This document shows positions 50,988-58,785 of a stretch of DNA of 58,785 bases, in pieces. A program made the translations under genes and the position numbers. Source of the stretch: Candidatus Zymogenaceae bacterium (GTDB taxonomy: Bacteria; Desulfobacterota; Zymogenia; Zymogenales; Zymogenaceae); NCBI GenBank assembly GCA_016931225.1, contig JAFGFE010000007.1, positions 1 to 58,785 on the forward strand, read 5' to 3'. The notes under the pieces were generated by a model. The model searched no databases. It was not told where the DNA came from and worked only from the letters and a program-made list of their open reading frames with translations. The first letter of the stretch is position 1, and every line of letters begins with the position of its first letter.

Positions 50988-52774
50988 TGGAACGGCCACA
51001 CATCCCCCCGAACCCGCCGGGAGCACCGGAGGAGAAGACCATATCCGCGCACATCGAGCTCGTCGGTCTCGCCGCCTCGTCCGGCGTCGGGATCGGCACC
51101 GCCCGGCTTCTCGAGAGGAAACCCGCCGCCGTCGGCGTCTTTTCCGTGGACGACAGAGCCACTGAAAGGGAGCGGTACCTGGCGGCGATTAACCGGGTCG
51201 GCGAGCAGCTGAGCGCCACCGCCGCCGAGGCGGAGGCGCGATTCGGCGGCGACGAGGCCCGAATATACCATGCCCAGGCGGAGCTGCTATCCGCCACGCT
51301 GTTTCAAACGGGCATCCCGGATACCATTCTTGAAAAGGGAATAAACTCAGAAGCCGTCATCCGGGAGGAGATACGGCTCCTCGAGGAAAAAAACCACACA
51401 CAGCCCGACGGATCGCCGCCTCCCGGCATGTCGGATATCACGGATATCCTCCGGCAGATCTCTTTTGCCTTGATTCACGACAATCCCCACTGCCTGATTC
51501 TCGAGGAGAACTCGGTGATACTGGCCGACGAGCTCTTGCCGTCCGACATGATTCTCATCAATGGGGACGTCGTGGTCGGCCTGATCACGGAAAAGGGAGG
51601 CCCCTACTCCCACGCGGCCATCATGGCCCGCTCCCTGGGAATTCCGGCGGTGATGGGGGTGCCGAACGCGATGGAAATCATTCAGTCTGGAGATCAGGTC
51701 GTCGTCGATGGATCCCGGGGCAGGGTGCTGATACATCCGAACAGCGATGAGCTCGATACATATACACAGCAAATCGTCCGGGACCGGACCAGGCGGGACG
51801 ATGAAAAAACGTTCGCCACGCTCCCGGCGGTCAGTAAAGATGGAGTGACCGTTTCGCTCCTCGCCAACGCCGGAAGACCCGACGACGTCAGGAGCGTCCT
51901 GAAATCGGGCGCCGGGGGCATCGGTCTGTTCCGCACGGAGCTTCCCTTCCTGATGGGGGAGCATTTCGTCTCGGAGGATGAGCAGTATGAACTCTACCGA
52001 CGGGTGGTGAAGGGCATGAATGGTCTCCCGGTGACCTTTCGCACCCTGGATATCGGGGGAGATAAAATCATACCGGGGACTATTAGCGAGCTCGAGGCAA
52101 ACCCGTTTTTAGGGCTCCGCTCCGTCCGCTTTTCCTTAAAACACCCGGCCCTGCTGACCGCACAGCTCCGAGCGATCATCCGGGCCGCAGCATTCGGTCC
52201 GGTGGACGTGATGTTTCCCATGGTGACGACCACGGGTGAGATGGATCGACTCTCGGAATTCTTTCACCAGGTCACGGACGACCTGGCCCGGAAAGGCATC
52301 GTTCCCGAAAGGACTCCCCGCATGGGCGTGATGATCGAGGTGCCGAGCGCCGCTATCCTTTCGGAAAAGCTCTTTTCCCGGGTGCAGTTCGCCAGTATCG
52401 GCACGAACGATCTCATCCAGTACCTCCTGGCCGTCGACCGGACAAACCGTGACGTCAGCCACCTCTACTCTCCCTTCGACCCGGCGGTGCTCACAACGAT
52501 CCGGGATGTGGCGCGGGCGGCACAGGAGACCAATACCGAGCTGTCGATATGCGGCGAGGCCGCCGCCGACCCGCTCTCCGCCGTCGTCTTCGCATCCTTC
52601 GGCATCTCGATTCTCTCCATGGAGCCGATATCGATCGCCGGGGTGAAGCGGGCCGTGCGGGCCGTGGATCTCTCGGAGGCGGGCAGGATCGTCGAGGAAG
52701 CGATGACCCTGGATAGCGCCCGGGAGGTGCAGGAGTATCTCGAACGGGAGTTGGATATCGATGCGCCCCGCTGA
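50987..52774 (+). CDS. ptsI: PTS enzyme I family phosphotransferase
   Basis: A 595-residue PEP-protein phosphotransferase. The N-terminal HPr-binding and swivel domains lead to GGPYSHAAIMARSLGIPAVM with the phosphorylated H209; relatives usually have T before the SH, here Y. The C-terminal PEP-binding barrel shows GIGLFRTELPFL, RTLDIGGDK, LGLRSVRFSL and SIGTNDLIQYLLAVDRTN, plus the catalytic C522 in ICGEAAADP. The first 25 residues (Pro-rich) are an extra. Neither HPr nor a PTS permease is encoded nearby. Translational coupling to a periplasmic binding protein is unusual, so a regulatory PTS-like role is possible. Confidence 0.92.
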   Translation: MERPHIPPNPPGAPEEKTISAHIELVGLAASSGVGIGTARLLERKPAAVGVFSVDDRATERERYLAAINRVGEQLSATAAEAEARFGGDEARIYHAQAELLSATLFQTGIPDTILEKGINSEAVIREEIRLLEEKNHTQPDGSPPPGMSDITDILRQISFALIHDNPHCLILEENSVILADELLPSDMILINGDVVVGLITEKGGPYSHAAIMARSLGIPAVMGVPNAMEIIQSGDQVVVDGSRGRVLIHPNSDELDTYTQQIVRDRTRRDDEKTFATLPAVSKDGVTVSLLANAGRPDDVRSVLKSGAGGIGLFRTELPFLMGEHFVSEDEQYELYRRVVKGMNGLPVTFRTLDIGGDKIIPGTISELEANPFLGLRSVRFSLKHPALLTAQLRAIIRAAAFGPVDVMFPMVTTTGEMDRLSEFFHQVTDDLARKGIVPERTPRMGVMIEVPSAAILSEKLFSRVQFASIGTNDLIQYLLAVDRTNRDVSHLYSPFDPAVLTTIRDVARAAQETNTELSICGEAAADPLSAVVFASFGISILSMEPISIAGVKRAVRAVDLSEAGRIVEEAMTLDSAREVQEYLERELDIDAPR

Positions 52775-52780
52775 CACACG

Positions 52781-52793
52781 GCCCCGTCGGGGC
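52781..52793. terminator. Small GC hairpin after the enzyme I gene
   Basis: Arms gcccc (52781-52785) and ggggc (52789-52793) with a 3-base loop, directly after the stop codon. No U-run is present, so it is weak. Nothing else is recognised in the gap up to 52967. Confidence 0.25.
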
Positions 52794-52967
52794 GCCCTTC
52801 ATTACACCCCTTTCGAAAAGAACCGGTCACCATACTCATTCTGACACGACGGGATGGGGCGTTCGGGGTGAACGACAACAGTTTCTCTTTAGGGTCTTCG
52901 CCGGTCCCCGTTCGATAACGCCGTCGGAAGCGGGAAAGGTGGGGGAAAACGCCGACGCTTGTCGATG

Positions 52968-53732
52968 TTAGAAGACGACCTGTTTACCCACCTTGATGCC
53001 GATGTCTCCGTGAGCAAAGGGGCGGTCGTGTCCCGGAACGATGACGCCGTCCTCCGAGAGGAGGAGGTCGACGCTTCGACGGTGGGCGTCGAGATCGAGA
53101 TGCGGCTCGAAGCCCACGGCGTCCCCGTTGATAACCTTTCTCTGGCTCAGAGCGTCTCCGGCGATGACCAGACGAGTCGTCTCGCCGTGAAAAACGTATG
53201 ACGTATGGTACGGCGTGTGCCCCGGCGTCTCCAGCACGGTTATCTCACCGGGGAGGACGGGATTATCCTCCAGCCAGGTAAAGTCCTTCTCGAAATCGTT
53301 CCACCATTGACCCAGCACGTCATCCACATGATCCTCCAGGCCCCGGGTCCGGTCGGAGACGATATCATCGGGCAGATGGGGAAAGTCGCCTCTGACAAAT
53401 TCCATTCGGTCCGTCGCCTCGGCGAAGCGGGTCAGCCAGTCCCGGGAAAACAGGAACTCATCCTTCCGTGCGATCTTCACCGCGGCGGGGAATCGGTCGT
53501 TGGCCCCGGCATGGTCGCCGTGGAAGTGGGTGTTGAAGACATGGGTGACATCTGAGGGCGTATGTCCGAGACGCGCGAGCGCGCCCACCAGTTCGTCGCC
53601 CCCGTACAGCCCCGTATCGAAGAGTATCAGGTTGTCCCGGTGCCTGACGAGGGTGCTCAGACACGGCAGGCGAACGGAGCGCCCTTCGAAGAGGATCGGC
53701 ATCGATGTGATAATAAAGTACGCGTGCGGCAT
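52968..53732 (-). CDS. MBL-fold hydrolase, AHL-lactonase-like
   Basis: A 254-residue metallo-beta-lactamase-fold protein. The main metal motif is NTHFHGDHAGAND, with a later His in ETPGHTPYHTSY, Asp in VIAGDAL and a final His in IVPGHD. The arrangement of long LFDTGLYGG start and PGHTPGH-like block resembles N-acyl homoserine lactonases and other quorum-quenching or lactone hydrolases, but the family is broad and the substrate open. The ATG follows a -10 box by only a few bases (promoter 53741-53769) and has no ribosome site, so a leaderless mRNA is predicted. Confidence 0.87.
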   Translation of the reverse strand: MPHAYFIITSMPILFEGRSVRLPCLSTLVRHRDNLILFDTGLYGGDELVGALARLGHTPSDVTHVFNTHFHGDHAGANDRFPAAVKIARKDEFLFSRDWLTRFAEATDRMEFVRGDFPHLPDDIVSDRTRGLEDHVDDVLGQWWNDFEKDFTWLEDNPVLPGEITVLETPGHTPYHTSYVFHGETTRLVIAGDALSQRKVINGDAVGFEPHLDLDAHRRSVDLLLSEDGVIVPGHDRPFAHGDIGIKVGKQVVF

Positions 53733-53740
53733 AATAGAAT

Positions 53741-53769
53741 ATGGTATACTAGCGACCGGACGATGTAAA
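53741..53769 (-). promoter_or_regulatory. Sigma70-type promoter of the AHL-lactonase-like gene, predicting a leaderless mRNA
   Basis: Minus strand TTTACA (53769-53764), 17-base spacer, TACCAT (53746-53741). Initiation is predicted at about 53734, two bases before the ATG at 53732. Confidence 0.5.
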
Positions 53770-53802
53770 GACGTTTCACAAATCTTTTTTTAAAAAACGA
53801 CC

Positions 53803-54399
53803 ATGTTCAATCGCCCCGACAAGACTGTTTTCTCACAGATCCCAAAAGACCCGGGGAACAGTTCGTCGATCAGCATCCGACGGTACACGCCCGGCGACGG
53901 CAATAATGTGCTGTCTGTGATGAAACGGGTGTACATCGACGAATTTGGCTGGCAATACGCCTTTCTTCGCGGGGCGGTAAAGACCCTCAGAGACATGCTC
54001 CTGACCTACGATCCGAAGCGTGAGCTGTTCCTGCTGGCGGAAACAGACATCGGGCCTGTGGGTGTCATGTTTTTGAAGAGAAAATCAGACCGCATCGCGT
54101 TCCTTCGGTGGCTGACCGTCACCCGGGAGGTCAGAAACCGCGGCCTGGGGAAGGCCCTTATTGAGTGCGCCGTCGGATTTTCCCGGCATGCCGGCTATGA
54201 CTCCCTGGACCTTGTCACCGTCGACAGATTAACGCATGCACGGGAGTTTTACCGCCACCAGGGATTCATCGAAACCGACCGACGAAGGGACACCGTCTGG
54301 GAGATGGACATGGAGCTCTGTTTTTTCACCCGGGATCTACGGGAAGAGGCGAAACCGAGCGCCGACGGCACGGCGGAAAAGAGCCCCGCCGAAGCGTGA
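53803..54399 (+). CDS. GNAT-family N-acetyltransferase
   Basis: A 198-residue protein. The acetyl-CoA-binding motif A is LRWLTVTREVRNRGLGKAL (R-x-x-G-x-G form). The motif B region is HAREFYRHQGFIETDRRR, ending in WEMDMEL. The N-terminal 25 residues and the C-terminal acidic/alanine tail are variable extras. The YIDEFGW segment is typical of a GNAT subfamily acting on small molecules, but the substrate cannot be given. It is divergent from the MBL gene across a 70-base gap. Confidence 0.88.
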   Translation: MFNRPDKTVFSQIPKDPGNSSSISIRRYTPGDGNNVLSVMKRVYIDEFGWQYAFLRGAVKTLRDMLLTYDPKRELFLLAETDIGPVGVMFLKRKSDRIAFLRWLTVTREVRNRGLGKALIECAVGFSRHAGYDSLDLVTVDRLTHAREFYRHQGFIETDRRRDTVWEMDMELCFFTRDLREEAKPSADGTAEKSPAEA

Positions 54400-54712
54400 C
54401 CGCCGAAACGACACCCACACATCTGTGCACCATGAGCCAAATACAGAATCCGTGATCCCTTCGACGTCGAGACACGACGCCGTACGGCCGTGACGACCGA
54501 CCTCTTCACCCCACAGACAGGCGATATCACAAATGAACATCAATATTTTTTTCTTTTATTTTCTTCTGGAATTCCCCGTCGCGACTTGCTACAATCTCAC
54601 TTTAATTCGGGAAGGTTGATCCCGGCGGCTTACTTTTATTCGATTTCAAAATAAACACTCAGGAAACAAACAACAACATATATCGTTTATTACCTGAAAG
54701 TGAGGAGACGAC
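54400..54712. other. Intergenic region before the acyl-CoA dehydrogenase gene
   Basis: No gene is recognised in these 313 bases. The second half is AT-rich. TACAAT at 54590-54595 could be a -10 box, but the matching -35 position (TGGAAT at 54567) is poor. GTGAGGAG stands just before the ATG at 54713 as the ribosome site. Confidence 0.4.
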
Positions 54713-56578
54713 ATGAGCAATTACGTTGTTGACGAACGAGACCAGAAGTTTGTCCTGCACGAGCAGCTGGAAATCGAGAAACTGACCGAAAACGAAATGT
54801 ACGCGGATTTTTCAAAAGACGTCTTCGAAATGGTGATGGAGGAAGCCAGAAAATACACCGTCGATATTCTCGAACCGGCGGTAGCCGAGGGGGAAAAAGA
54901 GGGATGTCGCCTGGAAGACGGGCAGGTCTTTGTTCCGAAATGTTTCGAGGAGGCCTATCGCCTCTATAACGAGGGCGGCTGGATGACCATGGGCCATCCC
55001 CCGGAAGTGGGGGGTCAGGGAATGCCTCAGACCCTGAACGCCGCCGCCCGGGAGTACTTCAACTGTAATTTCCCGTTTCTGTCATACGTGGGTCTCACCG
55101 AAGGCGCCGCCCACCTTATCGCCTCGGCCGGCACCGACGAGCAGAAGAAGAAATACATGGAGCCGATGTTCGCCGGGACATACTCCGGCTCCATGGTCCT
55201 GACGGAGCCGGGAGCCGGCACGGACGTGGGGGCGCTGAAAACGAGCGCCAAAAGGAATCCCGACGGCTCATACTACATCACCGGCACGAAGATGTTTATC
55301 ACCGCCGGAGACTGCAACCTGGGTGAGAACGTCATCCACCCGGTCCTGGCCCGGATCGAGGGGGCGCCGGCGGGCACCAAGGGAATTTCGCTGTTTCTGG
55401 TTCCGAAGTTTATCATCAACGACGACGGCAGCCTGGGCGAACGAAACGACTGGATAGTGAGCAACATCGAGAAGAAGATGGGCATCAAGGCGTCCGCCAC
55501 ATGCGTAATAAACTTCGGCGACAACGGGAAGTGCTACGGCGAACTGCTGGGTGAGGAAAACCAGGGCATGAAAATCATGTTCATCTTGATGAACGAAGCC
55601 CGCCTGGGCGTGGGGATACAGGGACTGGCGGCGGCCTCCCGGGCCTATCTCTACGCGGTGAAGTACGCCAAGGAGCGGCTCCAGGGATCGGACCTGGCCA
55701 ATTTCAGGGATCCCGATGCTCCGAGGGTCCCCATCATCAATCACCCGGACGTCCGCCGCATGCTTCTGTGGATGAAGTCCCATGTGGAGGGTCTCAGGGC
55801 GATGTCCTATTACACCGCGATGTGTCAGGACAAGGCGCTCTGTCTTCCCGATGAAGCCGAGCGGGAAAAATGGCACGGTATGCTGGAGGTCCTTACCCCC
55901 ATCATCAAGGCCTACGGCTCGGACACCGGCTTCAAGGTGGCGGATCAGGCCATCATGGTGCACGGCGGCTACGGATACACCACTGAATATCCGGTGGAAC
56001 AGATTCTGAGGGATGTCAAGATCGCCGCCATCTACGAGGGCACCAACGGCATTCAGTCTCTGGACCTGGTGGGCAGAAAGATCGCCCAGAGGAAGGGGCA
56101 GAACTTCGCAAACCTCCTGGGAGAGATATACGCATTTATCGCCGAAAACGAAAAGAACAAGAAGGTGGGTGACCTGGTCGCCAAGATGAAGGTCTCCGTC
56201 GATACATTATCGGAAATCGCAGGTTTCTTCGCCAAGTGCGGCAAGGAGGGCAAGTTCCTGGTGCCGGTAGGCAATGCATATCCGTTCTTGAATCTCTTCG
56301 CCAAGGTGCTGTCAGGCTGGATGCTCGCGTGGCAGGCGGTCATCGCGTCCGAGAAGCTGGACACTCTCGCCAAGGATAAGGGCGTCGATCCCTCGGACTG
56401 GGGGGCATGGGCGGCCTTCATGAACGACAACACGGACGCCGCATTTTACTCAGGCAAGGTCTCCGCGGCGAAGTACTTCATCTACAACGTCCTGCCGGAG
56501 GTCGGCGCCATCGCCGAGGCAATCAAGAGCGAAGATATGTCCATCATGGAAATCAACGCGAATTCCTTCGCCTTTTAA
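54713..56578 (+). CDS. Acyl-CoA dehydrogenase (long, about 600-residue type)
   Basis: FAD-dependent dehydrogenase introducing a 2,3-double bond into an acyl-CoA; electrons normally go to ETF. 621 residues. MVLTEPGAGTDVGALKTSA (161-179) is the FAD/substrate block, and YYITGTKMFITAGD follows. E442 in IYEGTNGIQSLDLVGRK sits where the catalytic base is expected for the long subgroup. The C-terminal 120 residues or so form the extra helical domain of this subgroup. ETF genes are not nearby. It stands alone between a long leader and a strong terminator. Confidence 0.92.
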   Translation: MSNYVVDERDQKFVLHEQLEIEKLTENEMYADFSKDVFEMVMEEARKYTVDILEPAVAEGEKEGCRLEDGQVFVPKCFEEAYRLYNEGGWMTMGHPPEVGGQGMPQTLNAAAREYFNCNFPFLSYVGLTEGAAHLIASAGTDEQKKKYMEPMFAGTYSGSMVLTEPGAGTDVGALKTSAKRNPDGSYYITGTKMFITAGDCNLGENVIHPVLARIEGAPAGTKGISLFLVPKFIINDDGSLGERNDWIVSNIEKKMGIKASATCVINFGDNGKCYGELLGEENQGMKIMFILMNEARLGVGIQGLAAASRAYLYAVKYAKERLQGSDLANFRDPDAPRVPIINHPDVRRMLLWMKSHVEGLRAMSYYTAMCQDKALCLPDEAEREKWHGMLEVLTPIIKAYGSDTGFKVADQAIMVHGGYGYTTEYPVEQILRDVKIAAIYEGTNGIQSLDLVGRKIAQRKGQNFANLLGEIYAFIAENEKNKKVGDLVAKMKVSVDTLSEIAGFFAKCGKEGKFLVPVGNAYPFLNLFAKVLSGWMLAWQAVIASEKLDTLAKDKGVDPSDWGAWAAFMNDNTDAAFYSGKVSAAKYFIYNVLPEVGAIAEAIKSEDMSIMEINANSFAF

Positions 56579-56620
56579 GCGGCGGAGTCGATACGACTCG
56601 TCGCCCGTATTAAAAAACCG

Positions 56621-56658
56621 CGCCCCCGTTTCACGATCTGAAACGGGGGCGTTTTTTT
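56621..56658 (+). terminator. Strong rho-independent terminator of the acyl-CoA dehydrogenase gene
   Basis: Perfect 13-base arms cgcccccgtttca (56621-56633) and tgaaacgggggcg (56639-56651) with a 5-base loop, followed by seven T (56652-56658). The rest of the gap to 56905 shows no gene. Confidence 0.88.
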
Positions 56659-56905
56659 GTCTGCTCTCTTTCGATACCGGATGCGTCCGGCACGGGGCGG
56701 TTTCCCCGGCGTGTCAGGTCAATCCCGGCGCACGGGAACCCCGAAGGGTCTGACGGAAGAGATGGATGTATTCATGTGTAATTGTCTGTCTGCAATGTGA
56801 CATCGTTCGACCGGTCGGCGCGGCGCCCGTTCTCTCCTCCCTACTCCCCCCTTTCCCCCTTCATTCCATCCCTCACTTCACACCATACGTCAGCCCCGCC
56901 GGCCT

Positions 56906-57667
56906 CTATTCGCCCACGATCTCCAGCGCAAGGTTCAGATAGGCCTGGGCCCCCCGGGAGTTGATATCCAAAAGGATGGCGGGTTTTTTCTCCATGGGCG
57001 CCTCCGCGAGCTTCACGGTTCTGGGCACCATCGTTTTGAAGACCTTGCTCCCCAGGGCGTTTTTTATATCCTCGGTGATTTTTCTGCCCAGTTTGGTGCG
57101 ACTGTCCACCATCGTCAGCAGTACACCCTCAATGGAGAGTTCCGGGTTGCTCTCCTTCGCGACCTTTGTGGCGGTCTTTATCAAGCGGCCGATACTCTCT
57201 CGGGAAAAATACTCCGCCTGAACCGGTATAAGAATGGAGTCCGCCGCTATCATGCTCGAGATGGTAAGCGCTCCCAGAGATGGGGGACAATCGAGGATAA
57301 TATATTCATAGTAGGATCGGACGTCGTCGAATATCTGCTTGAGCCTGAATTTATCCTTTTTGGCCACCCCCTGAATCACATCCTCCTCGTCGGACGTGCG
57401 AACATTCGACGGAATGACGTCAAGGAAGCGAATATCGGTATGTTTTACGGCATCGGAGAGGGACGCGTTCAGAAACAGCACGTCATACATGCCGAAAAGA
57501 GTATCGTTTTTTGTGAGTCCAAAAGACAGGGATATGCCGCACTGGGGATCCATGCCCACCACGAGCACCCTTTTTTCCAGGGCGGCCAGACTTGCGGCCA
57601 GATTGACCGACGTGGTTGTTTTGCCCACCCCGCCCTTTTGACTGACTACGGCGATGATTCGCGCCAT
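56906..57667 (-). CDS. ParA/Soj-family ATPase
   Basis: A 253-residue deviant-Walker ATPase. KGGVGKTTTSVNLAASLA (11-28) holds the signature lysines, VVGMDPQCG is the A' region, and IILDCPPSLGAL is the Walker B. It matches chromosomal ParA/Soj in length and blocks such as IPVQAEYFSRESIGRL. No parB or parS-like gene follows; the upstream neighbour, about 50 bases away, is a helix-hairpin-helix protein. It could position DNA or another cargo. Confidence 0.93.
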   Translation of the reverse strand: MARIIAVVSQKGGVGKTTTSVNLAASLAALEKRVLVVGMDPQCGISLSFGLTKNDTLFGMYDVLFLNASLSDAVKHTDIRFLDVIPSNVRTSDEEDVIQGVAKKDKFRLKQIFDDVRSYYEYIILDCPPSLGALTISSMIAADSILIPVQAEYFSRESIGRLIKTATKVAKESNPELSIEGVLLTMVDSRTKLGRKITEDIKNALGSKVFKTMVPRTVKLAEAPMEKKPAILLDINSRGAQAYLNLALEIVGE

Positions 57668-57716
57668 CTATCAACTCTCAGAGATAGTACGTGAAGATAC
57701 GCGCCCGTTGCGGCGT

Positions 57717-58785
57717 TTATTTCTCTTTATCAAGAAGCTCCGAAAGGGATGAGGCCACTGTATCGATCTCAATGGTTTTTCCCTTCAGTATTCTTCGTGT
57801 TTCCTCATCCAGAACGCCGACGGTGGAGGCCCGTTCAATGATCCTCCCCACCTGGCTATACAGCTCGTCAAGCTCGCCCCATCGGGACATCAGCATGTTC
57901 AGGATTTCCATCTTCGGATCGGTTTTCCCGGCGCCCTGCACCTCGGCGGATCGTTTAAATTTTTCCAGTTCCGAAATCAGCCGGGTATGGGCGGTGCGGA
58001 TGATGTCGAATAACGCATCTTGACGGTCATCGGACCCCTGTCCCAGGCCGCCCGCCGCCTCCGACACCCTGCCGGCCTCCTCGCCGATATCGGAAAATCC
58101 CATATACCGGCTCACGGCGGCCAGGGACCGGGAAACGTCGATCAATTCCTCCACGTGCACGGGCACGGGAGGGGTCTGCCCCATGGAATCGACGAGGCGA
58201 CCGATATGCGCCATATATGTACGAAATCGCTCGATGAACATTATCAAGAGCTCCGGGTCATCATCGAGGCGTGACTCCTTCTTTTTTTTCACCGCCCCGG
58301 AGAACGGCTCGTGGTTCAGAGGATCGGAAAAGAATGCCTCGATCTCCGCCTCAAGCTCCGCCGCGGTTTCCGGGTCGGAGATTGGAAATGATGGAGGGGA
58401 GGGCTCCGGTTCCACCTTTACCTTCGGCCGGGAAGGCGGCATGATCTCCATATCGATAAACCGCTCGGGATTCAGATAGTCGGCGATATCCCTGGCAAGG
58501 GAAAGGCTGATGCCCTCGATCCTGAAAAGCCGGGCCACACTGGCCTCGGCAAGCGCCGAGAGGGAGGTGAAACCGGCCCGGAACAATATGCGGGCGCGCT
58601 CCTCTCCCACCCCCGGTATCTGTGTAAATCGACGTATGGCCGATTCTTCTTCCGCCGCCGGGACTCCGGGAGCGGGCGCCTCCCCGGTTTCAGACATACG
58701 GGGTAAATCCGCGATCAGCGCTTCGAATTGCTCCTTGAACTCAAACAGCCGCCGATCCAGCGCTCCCTCACCCTCAAGGATCGTC
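57717..58785 (-). CDS. Helix-hairpin-helix protein, 5' end beyond the window
   Basis: The reading frame is open to the right edge. Upstream of an internal ATG (58697) the codons still look coding (LDRRLFEFKEQFEALIADLPR), so the real start is probably outside the window. Visible are a coiled-coil-like start, two helix-hairpin-helix units (about 27-80 counted from the ATG: IPGVGEERARILFRAGFTS and IEGISLSLARDIADYL) as in DNA-binding or Rad51-N-like domains, a proline-rich acidic linker, and a long alpha-helical C-terminal half (about 150-326) of coiled-coil type. Function unknown. It probably forms an operon with the ParA-like gene after it. Confidence 0.7.
   Translation of the reverse strand, partial: TILEGEGALDRRLFEFKEQFEALIADLPRMSETGEAPAPGVPAAEEESAIRRFTQIPGVGEERARILFRAGFTSLSALAEASVARLFRIEGISLSLARDIADYLNPERFIDMEIMPPSRPKVKVEPEPSPPSFPISDPETAAELEAEIEAFFSDPLNHEPFSGAVKKKKESRLDDDPELLIMFIERFRTYMAHIGRLVDSMGQTPPVPVHVEELIDVSRSLAAVSRYMGFSDIGEEAGRVSEAAGGLGQGSDDRQDALFDIIRTAHTRLISELEKFKRSAEVQGAGKTDPKMEILNMLMSRWGELDELYSQVGRIIERASTVGVLDEETRRILKGKTIEIDTVASSLSELLDKEK

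Noticed and set aside
1-58785. CRISPR arrays, insertion sequences, rRNA genes
   Set aside because: No regularly spaced direct repeats, transposase-like proteins or rRNA sequences were seen on either strand.

Overview
The window is about 58.8 kb of bacterial chromosome, GC-rich (around 60% by eye). It has Gram-negative hallmarks: an Mla-type outer-membrane lipid transport operon and many lipoprotein or signal-peptide proteins. The mixture of housekeeping genes, an ADP-forming acyl-CoA synthetase subunit, a CoA-transferase, an acyl-CoA dehydrogenase and an AmmeMemoRadiSam B gene suggests an anaerobic or facultative member of the Desulfobacterota or a related lineage. That placement is inference; no rRNA or species marker is present. 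I see no transposase, phage gene or CRISPR array.

Layout. 0.5-3.4 kb: minus-strand operon ttcA, tsaC, M28-like peptidase. 3.7-5.7 kb: a lipoprotein and an M48 protease. 5.7-13.2 kb: minus-strand series with an MFS transporter, a two-repeat secreted protein, an APH-like/P-loop kinase fusion, a PfkB sugar/nucleoside kinase, a histone-deacetylase-like amidohydrolase and AmrB, divergent from a beta-CASP metallo-beta-lactamase nuclease (13.4-15.0 kb). 15.0-16.4 kb: rph-rdgB. 16.5-22.4 kb: a complete dipeptide/oligopeptide ABC importer operon. 22.5-23.9 kb: ADP-forming acyl-CoA synthetase alpha-type protein. 24.2-30.2 kb: mdh, icd, a LeuD-type small subunit and mlaD-F-E with a lipoprotein. 30.2-33.6 kb: two PrsW-family membrane proteins around an RNase Z-like MBL hydrolase, then an FGE-fold secreted protein. 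33.8-38.1 kb: two large tandem paralogous exported proteins of unknown function. 38.3-41.5 kb: HIT protein, aspartokinase and sulfatase, with a very good sigma70 promoter in front. 41.5-43.3 kb: an AT-rich gene for a SIR2-like membrane protein that looks horizontally acquired. 43.4-44.3 kb: three small genes and tRNA-Arg(CCG). 44.5-46.2 kb: a CoA-transferase whose A subunit carries a zinc domain. 46.3-48.0 kb: a two-component system. 48.0-49.0 kb: no convincing gene. 49.1-52.8 kb: DUF169 protein, then an NMT1/SsuA-like binding protein translationally coupled to a PTS enzyme I. 53.0-56.6 kb: MBL hydrolase, GNAT acetyltransferase, acyl-CoA dehydrogenase. 56.9 kb to the right edge: an orphan ParA-like ATPase and a helix-hairpin-helix protein that runs off the window.

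How the genes work together. The importer could supply peptides. icd, mdh and the LeuD-type subunit point to TCA-type carbon flow. The acyl-CoA synthetase subunit, CoA-transferase and acyl-CoA dehydrogenase point to organic-acid or fatty-acid CoA chemistry. rph, rdgB, ttcA, tsaC and the nucleases cover RNA and nucleotide maintenance. The most promising leads for undescribed biology are the SIR2-like membrane protein (possible NAD-depleting defence effector), the tandem exported paralogs, the binding-protein/enzyme I pair, the zinc-domain CoA-transferase, and an amidohydrolase that appears to start at AUC.
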